From CAVQGZ01 sp964356295 (GTDB taxonomy: Bacteria > Actinomycetota > Actinomycetes > Jiangellales > Jiangellaceae): DNA of 17,269 nucleotides. The translations under genes were made by a program, and so were the position numbers. The stretch is taken from the NCBI GenBank assembly GCA_964356295.1, contig CAYHHE010000063.1:1-17269 (forward strand). Reading direction: 5' to 3'. This document shows, in pieces, positions 13,792 through 17,269 of this stretch (positions are counted from its first letter, which is position 1; each line of letters opens with the position of its first letter). The notes under the pieces were generated by a model that saw nothing but the letters and a program-made list of their open reading frames with translations, was not told where the DNA came from and ran no database searches.

Positions 13792-14164
13792 CCATGTCCA
13801 GGCCGGCCTCGCCCACCCGTTGGGCGGCCTGCCGGTCGACCACCCCGAGCTGGAACCACACCGCCGACGCGCCGATGGCGATCGCCTGGTCCGCGATCTC
13901 CCCGGCGAGCTCGGAGCGGACGAACACGTCGACGCAGTCGACCGCGAACGGGATGTCGGCCAGCAGGGGGTAGCCGGGCTCGCCGTGCACGGTGTCGGCC
14001 CTCGGATGAACCGGGACGATGCGCTTGCCGTGCTGGCGCAGGAAGGCCGCGACCCCGTGGGCGGGGCGCGCGGTGTTGCCCGACAGCCCGACGACCGCCC
14101 AGGTCTCGCAGTCCGCCAGGACGCGGCGGATGACCAGGTCGGACGGCTCGGGCGTGCCCATCAT
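13739..14164 (-). CDS. CoA-binding domain protein (YccU-like)
   Basis: A 141-aa single-domain protein with a Rossmann-like CoA-binding fold. The N-terminal WAVVGLSGNTARPAHGVAAF loop, IVPVHPRAD, a GYPLLADIP segment and a VDVFVRSE strand match the small stand-alone CoA-binding family. The biological role of this family is poorly defined. The ATG at 14164 overlaps the UDP-glucose dehydrogenase stop as ATGA, so it is translationally coupled and last in the LCP-dehydrogenase operon. An ATG also occurs at 14161. Its end overlaps purE antisense by 53 nt. Confidence 0.87.
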   Translation of the reverse strand: MMGTPEPSDLVIRRVLADCETWAVVGLSGNTARPAHGVAAFLRQHGKRIVPVHPRADTVHGEPGYPLLADIPFAVDCVDVFVRSELAGEIADQAIAIGASAVWFQLGVVDRQAAQRVGEAGLDMVMDRCPAIEWPRLGPAA

Positions 14165-15480
14165 GGCCGCCCGAGGCCTCGGTAGGTCCACCCGGCCTGC
14201 CGCCAGCGTGCCGCGTCGAGGGTGTTGCGGCCGTCGACGACCACCGGCTTTCGGACGATGCGCAGCAGCTCGGCCGGGTCGAGCGCGGCGAACTCGTCCC
14301 ACTCGGTGAGGTGGAGCACCACGTCGGCCTTGCTGCAGGCCTGCTCGGCGGAGTCGAAGTAGCGCAACGTGGGGAACACCTGACGGGCGTTGGACGTGGC
14401 CTTGGGGTCGTAGACGCGGACGTTGGCGCCCTGCAGCTGCAGCTGGCCGGCGACGTTGAGCGCGGGGGAGTCGCGCACGTCGTCCGACTCGGGCTTGAAG
14501 GCGACCCCGAGGACGGCGATGTTGGCGCCGAGCACCGAGCCGCCGGCCACCTCGCGGGTCACCTCCACCGCACGTTGGCGTCGGCGCATGTTGATCGAGT
14601 CGATCTCCCGCAGGAACGACAGGGCGTCCGCGGCACCGATCTCGCCCGCGCGGGCCATGAACGCGCGGATGTCCTTGGGCAGGCATCCGCCGCCGAAACC
14701 CAACCCGGCGTTGAGGAAGCGTCGCCCGATCCGAGGGTCGTGGCCGATGGCGTCGGCGAGCGCGACGACGTCCGCGTCGACGACCTCGCAGATCTCGGCG
14801 ATGGCGTTGATGAAGGAGATCTTGGTGGCCAGGAAGGCGTTGGCTGAGGCTTTGACCAGCTCGGCGGTGGCCCAGTCGGTGGTCACCAGCGGCGTCCCGG
14901 CCGCGAGTGCGCAGGCGTAGACCTCCCGCAGCAGGTCCTCGTCGGCCTGCCGGGTCACGCCGAACACGAGTCGGTCGGGGGCCAGGGTGTCCTCGATGGC
15001 GTGACCCTCGCGCAGGAACTCCGGGTTCCAGGCCAGCGAGGCTGCGGTGCCCACCGGGGACAGCTCGTGCAGCATCACCTGCAGGCGGGCGGCCGTCCCG
15101 ACCGGCACGGTCGACTTGCCGACGACGAGAGCGGGCCGGGTCAGGTGCGCAGCCAGGGCCGCCGTCGCGGCCTCGACGTGGGAGAGGTCGGCGGCCAGGC
15201 CGTCGGGGCGCTGCGGGGTGCCCACGCACAGGAAGTGCACGTCACCGAACTCGCCGGCCTCGGCGAAGGACGTGGTGAACCTCAGGCGCCCGGAGGACAC
15301 GTGCCGTTCCAGGAGCTCGGCCAGTCCCGGCTCGTAGAAGGGGACCTCGCCCGCAGCCAGCGCCTTGATCTTGGTCTCGTCGACGTCGACGCCGACGACC
15401 TCGAAACCCAGCTCGGCCATGCAGGCCGCGTGGGTGGCCCCGAGGTACCCGGTACCGATGGCGGTGATGCGCAAACTCAT
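14161..15480 (-). CDS. ugd: UDP-glucose 6-dehydrogenase
   Basis: A 439-aa NAD-dependent nucleotide-sugar dehydrogenase of the UDP-glucose/GDP-mannose dehydrogenase family, making UDP-glucuronate. The Rossmann motif is GTGYLG (9-14); GKSTVPVGT (121-129) and the VKASANAFLATK helix (K210, N214) follow. The catalytic cysteine is C266 in GFGGGCLPKD with D270, and the C-terminal domain has GVAFKPESDDVRDSPAL. UDP-glucose is the most likely substrate, although related sugars cannot be excluded. It follows the LCP gene by 11 nt and has no Shine-Dalgarno; an internal TAGTCT box may give it its own leaderless transcript. UDP-glucuronate would feed wall polysaccharide synthesis. Confidence 0.92.
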   Translation of the reverse strand: MSLRITAIGTGYLGATHAACMAELGFEVVGVDVDETKIKALAAGEVPFYEPGLAELLERHVSSGRLRFTTSFAEAGEFGDVHFLCVGTPQRPDGLAADLSHVEAATAALAAHLTRPALVVGKSTVPVGTAARLQVMLHELSPVGTAASLAWNPEFLREGHAIEDTLAPDRLVFGVTRQADEDLLREVYACALAAGTPLVTTDWATAELVKASANAFLATKISFINAIAEICEVVDADVVALADAIGHDPRIGRRFLNAGLGFGGGCLPKDIRAFMARAGEIGAADALSFLREIDSINMRRRQRAVEVTREVAGGSVLGANIAVLGVAFKPESDDVRDSPALNVAGQLQLQGANVRVYDPKATSNARQVFPTLRYFDSAEQACSKADVVLHLTEWDEFAALDPAELLRIVRKPVVVDGRNTLDAARWRQAGWTYRGLGRP

Positions 15481-15488
15481 GGCAGAAC

Positions 15489-15494
15489 AGACTA
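15489..15494 (-). promoter_or_regulatory. Possible internal -10 box TAGTCT overlapping LCP stop
   Basis: TAGTCT on the minus strand starts with the TAG stop codon of the LCP gene and lies 8 nt before the ATG of the UDP-glucose dehydrogenase. It may drive a separate leaderless transcript within the operon. Confidence 0.35.
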
Positions 15495-16619
15495 TTCGAC
15501 CAGTTCGGCCGGGATCGGGGCGCCGTCCCGGATCGCCGACCACAGCGCCTGCGCGGGGCCGGGGTCCCAGAGCACCACCGAGCCGGCGTCCGTGGTGGCG
15601 TACCCGCCGAACGGGACCGTCAGCATCTGGCCGCTCTCGCCGGTCGCCGCTCGCAACGCGATCGCGAAGCGCGCCAGGTCGATCGGTCCGGTCGCGGTGT
15701 CGACGGTCAGCGCCTGGCCCGCGGCGGCGGCCAGCGGTACCGCCCGGAACGGGTTGAGCAGGACGGCGGGGCTGGTGGCCCGGTCGGCCAGCGCGGACAG
15801 GAACGCCCGCTGGCGCTCGACCCGCCCCAGGTCGCCGTTCGGGTCGCTGTAGCGGACGCGTACGTACCCCAGGGCGTCGGCACCGGCGAGGGTCTGGCAG
15901 CCGGCGGGAAGGTTGATGCCGGCGCGCTCGTCCGTGATCGGCGCCGGCAGGCAGAGGTCGACTCCTCCGACGGCCTGGACGACCTGGTAGAAGCCGTCGA
16001 AGCCGATCTCGACGTATCCGTCGACCCGGACGCCGGTGGCCTGCTCAACGGTCTGGACCAGCAGGGCGGGGCCACCCAGCGCGAAGGCGGCGTTGACCTT
16101 GTTCTCGCCGTAGCCGGGGATGCTCACCAGGGAGTCCCGCGGGATGCTCACCAGGGTCGGGACGCCACCCGGGGCGGTGGTGAGCAGCAGGATCGTGTCG
16201 GTGAGCCGCGAGTCGGTGGAGCCGGTCGACAGGGTCGCCTGCTCCTGCTCGCTCAGGCCCGCGCGGCTGTCCGAGCCGACCAGCAGCCACGTGCTTCCCG
16301 GACCGCCGGCCGGCCGGTCACCGGCCGGGGCGGCCTCGACGCGGTCCAGCCCGACGAGGCCGACCGCCGCCAGCAGCACCGCATAGCCGACCAGCACGGC
16401 GAGCACCAAGGCGAGGATGCGCAGCAGCCGCCCCGGCGGTCCAGGAGGGCGTGCAGCAGGGGCAGGGGGGGCAGGTGTGAAGGTCGGGGGAGCGCCGGTC
16501 GGCAGCACGGTGGTCGCAGACTCGGCAGGCACCGCGGGCACCTTGACCCGGCTGAAGACCTGGGTCTGCTGCATCGGGTCGTCCTGCGGGACCCCACGCC
16601 GACCCCGGTCGTCGCTCAC
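15492..16619 (-). CDS. LCP (LytR-CpsA-Psr) family glycopolymer ligase
   Basis: A 375-aa membrane-anchored phosphotransferase that attaches lipid-linked glycopolymers to peptidoglycan. A Pro/Thr-rich cytoplasmic N-terminus (1-63) leads to one transmembrane helix (about 64-91) and an extracytoplasmic LCP domain: LLVGSDSR (112-119), DSRLTDTILL (136-145), SIPRDS (158-163), NAAF (176-179) and the DLGRVERQRAFL polyprenyl-phosphate binding helix (263-274). C223 and C241 may form the disulfide seen in many actinobacterial members. There is no C-terminal LytR_C domain. The GTG at 16619 is chosen because TACCTT lies 7 nt upstream. It leads an operon with UDP-glucose dehydrogenase. Confidence 0.93.
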   Translation of the reverse strand: MSDDRGRRGVPQDDPMQQTQVFSRVKVPAVPAESATTVLPTGAPPTFTPAPPAPAARPPGPPGRLLRILALVLAVLVGYAVLLAAVGLVGLDRVEAAPAGDRPAGGPGSTWLLVGSDSRAGLSEQEQATLSTGSTDSRLTDTILLLTTAPGGVPTLVSIPRDSLVSIPGYGENKVNAAFALGGPALLVQTVEQATGVRVDGYVEIGFDGFYQVVQAVGGVDLCLPAPITDERAGINLPAGCQTLAGADALGYVRVRYSDPNGDLGRVERQRAFLSALADRATSPAVLLNPFRAVPLAAAAGQALTVDTATGPIDLARFAIALRAATGESGQMLTVPFGGYATTDAGSVVLWDPGPAQALWSAIRDGAPIPAELVE

Positions 16620-16626
16620 ACCTGGG

Positions 16627-16632
16627 AAGGTA
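16627..16632 (-). promoter_or_regulatory. -10 box TACCTT, leaderless LCP gene
   Basis: TACCTT on the minus strand is followed by 7 nt and the GTG at 16619. It overlaps the ribosome binding site (GGAAGG, 16625-16630) of the divergent gene at 16638, only 18 nt separating the two start codons. Confidence 0.5.
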
Positions 16633-16637
16633 CCCGG

Positions 16638-16961
16638 ATGCGGCAACGCTCACACAACGACGTCGATGACCTCGAACGACTCGTCGAGCAGGTCGCCGAG
16701 CGGCTCCGAGACCTCTCCGATGCGCGGCAGCGGGTCGTCGAGGCGCAGGTGGGCCGGTTGCTCGCCGCGCTGGCCGCGGTCGCTCTGACAGCCGAAGGGG
16801 AGCCGGGGCACCCGCTGCCCAGGGTTGGGCGGCAAGCCCTGGGGGACCAGGTGGAGGTGCTGGGCCGTGACCTGGTGGCGGCCCTGCGGGCTCGCCCCAG
16901 CAACGACCTGGCCGCCCAGGGGTACGACGTGCTGGTCAGCATCAGGCGAGCGCTGCCCTAG
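16638..16961 (+). CDS. Small alpha-helical hypothetical protein
   Basis: A 107-aa protein I do not recognise. The first 55 residues are heptad-like and charged (DVDDLERLVEQVAERL, RQRVVEAQVGRLLAALAAVA), suggesting a coiled coil; the rest, through QVEVLGRDLVAALRA and YDVLVSIRRALP, is also mostly helical. There is no signal peptide or membrane segment. Third codon positions are strongly G/C, supporting real coding. The ATG has a GGAAGG ribosome binding site 7 nt upstream. It is divergent from the LCP gene with only 18 nt between starts, so its promoter must lie inside or beyond the LCP start region. Confidence 0.7.
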   Translation: MRQRSHNDVDDLERLVEQVAERLRDLSDARQRVVEAQVGRLLAALAAVALTAEGEPGHPLPRVGRQALGDQVEVLGRDLVAALRARPSNDLAAQGYDVLVSIRRALP

Positions 16962-16978
16962 CGGGTGACGCGGGGCCG

Positions 16979-16992
16979 GGCGTTGCGACGCC
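16979..16992. promoter_or_regulatory. Perfect palindrome abutting the cbs -10 box
   Basis: GGCGT-TGCG-ACGCC (5-bp arms, 4-nt loop) ends one base before the TAGAGT box of cbs, inside the expected -35/-10 spacer. It could be an operator for a repressor or part of a terminator for the upstream 107-aa gene. A short stem of this kind is also plausible by chance in such GC-rich DNA. Confidence 0.35.
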
Positions 16993-16998
16993 TAGAGT
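16993..16998 (+). promoter_or_regulatory. -10 box TAGAGT, leaderless cbs
   Basis: TAGAGT is followed by 6 nt and the GTG at 17005, with no Shine-Dalgarno in the interval. Confidence 0.55.
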
Positions 16999-17004
16999 CG
17001 GGGC

Positions 17005-17269
17005 GTGCACTACGTGCAGTCCGTGGTCGACCTCGTCGGGAACACGCCGCTGGTCCGACTGCGTCACGTCGTGGACGCGTCGGGCCCGCTGGTGCTGGCG
17101 AAGGTCGAGTACCTCAACCCGGGCGGGTCGGTGAAGGACCGGATCGCGCTGCGGATGGTCACGGCCGCAGAGGAATCCGGCGAGCTCGGTGCCGGCGGCA
17201 CGATCGTCGAGCCCACCAGCGGGAACACCGGGGTGGGACTGGCCCTTGTCGCCCAGGACCGGGGCTACC
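17005..17269 (+). CDS. cbs: Cystathionine beta-synthase, N-terminal part (cut by window edge)
   Basis: The first 88 residues of a fold-type II PLP enzyme. DLVGNTPLVRL, KVEYLNPGGSVKDRIALRM with the PLP lysine in SVKDR, and IVEPTSGNTGVGLALVAQDR with the phosphate/substrate loop TSGNTG are visible. The KVEYLNPGGS wording matches actinobacterial Cbs (M. tuberculosis Rv1077 type) more closely than O-acetylserine sulfhydrylase CysK, although the missing C-terminal CBS domains would be needed to be certain. Cbs condenses serine and homocysteine to cystathionine. The GTG start is set by the leaderless promoter. Confidence 0.85.
   Translation, partial: MHYVQSVVDLVGNTPLVRLRHVVDASGPLVLAKVEYLNPGGSVKDRIALRMVTAAEESGELGAGGTIVEPTSGNTGVGLALVAQDRGY

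Noticed and set aside
14165..15229. Extension of the CoA-binding frame upstream through the UDP-glucose dehydrogenase gene
   Set aside because: Shadow frame; the domain starts at the ATG at 14164 that overlaps the dehydrogenase stop.
1..17269. CRISPR array, tRNA/rRNA genes, insertion sequence, toxin-antitoxin or phage defence genes
   Set aside because: No spaced direct repeats, cloverleaf arms, transposase motifs or terminal inverted repeats with target duplication were seen on reading both strands.

Overview
The window is about 17 kb of very GC-rich, gene-dense DNA from an actinobacterium. The gene content (AccA3/AccD5/AccE-type acyl-CoA carboxylase, actinobacterial Maf, Cbs, an LCP ligase), strong G/C bias at third codon positions and many Actinobacteria-style leaderless promoters (TANNNT 6-8 nt before the start codon, no Shine-Dalgarno) agree on this. 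The order cannot be fixed from the sequence. It looks like ordinary chromosome: I see no IS element, CRISPR array, tRNA, rRNA, phage gene or recognisable defence system. I did not find a convincing new system; the most unusual things are in promoter architecture and gene overlaps.

Layout. 1-1276: a 13-bp inverted repeat at the left edge, a membrane-anchored protein with a Gly/Asp/Phe-rich tail (minus), and an unrecognised 100-aa protein (minus) divergent from a LysR regulator (plus, 1353-2303). 2352-6896: accA3 (biotin carboxylase plus biotin carrier, minus), divergent from an acyl-CoA dehydrogenase and a second carboxyltransferase beta subunit (plus, overlapping by 1 nt). 6897-10119: a minus-strand run accD5-accE-flavin reductase-maf. 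10232-11527: birA and a PH-domain membrane protein (plus). 11558-12037: a GtrA-like membrane protein (minus), divergent from purK-purE (plus, 12086-13791). 13739-16619: a minus-strand LCP ligase, UDP-glucose 6-dehydrogenase and CoA-binding protein operon. 16638-17269: a small unknown protein and the 5' end of cbs (plus).

How it works together. AccA3, AccD5 and AccE are the three parts of an acyl-CoA carboxylase that makes malonyl- and/or methylmalonyl-CoA, and BirA attaches biotin to AccA3. The second beta subunit, coupled to an acyl-CoA dehydrogenase, may borrow AccA3 for a catabolic carboxylation whose substrate I cannot name. PurK and PurE carry out the AIR to CAIR step of purine synthesis. 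The LCP ligase, UDP-glucose dehydrogenase and GtrA protein point to building or anchoring a cell-wall glycopolymer, probably with uronic acid. From memory, the core set accA3-maf-accE-accD5-birA-PH-GtrA-purK-purE also lies together in Mycobacterium tuberculosis (around Rv3275c-Rv3285). The dehydrogenase/carboxyltransferase pair and the flavin reductase look like lineage-specific insertions into that block.
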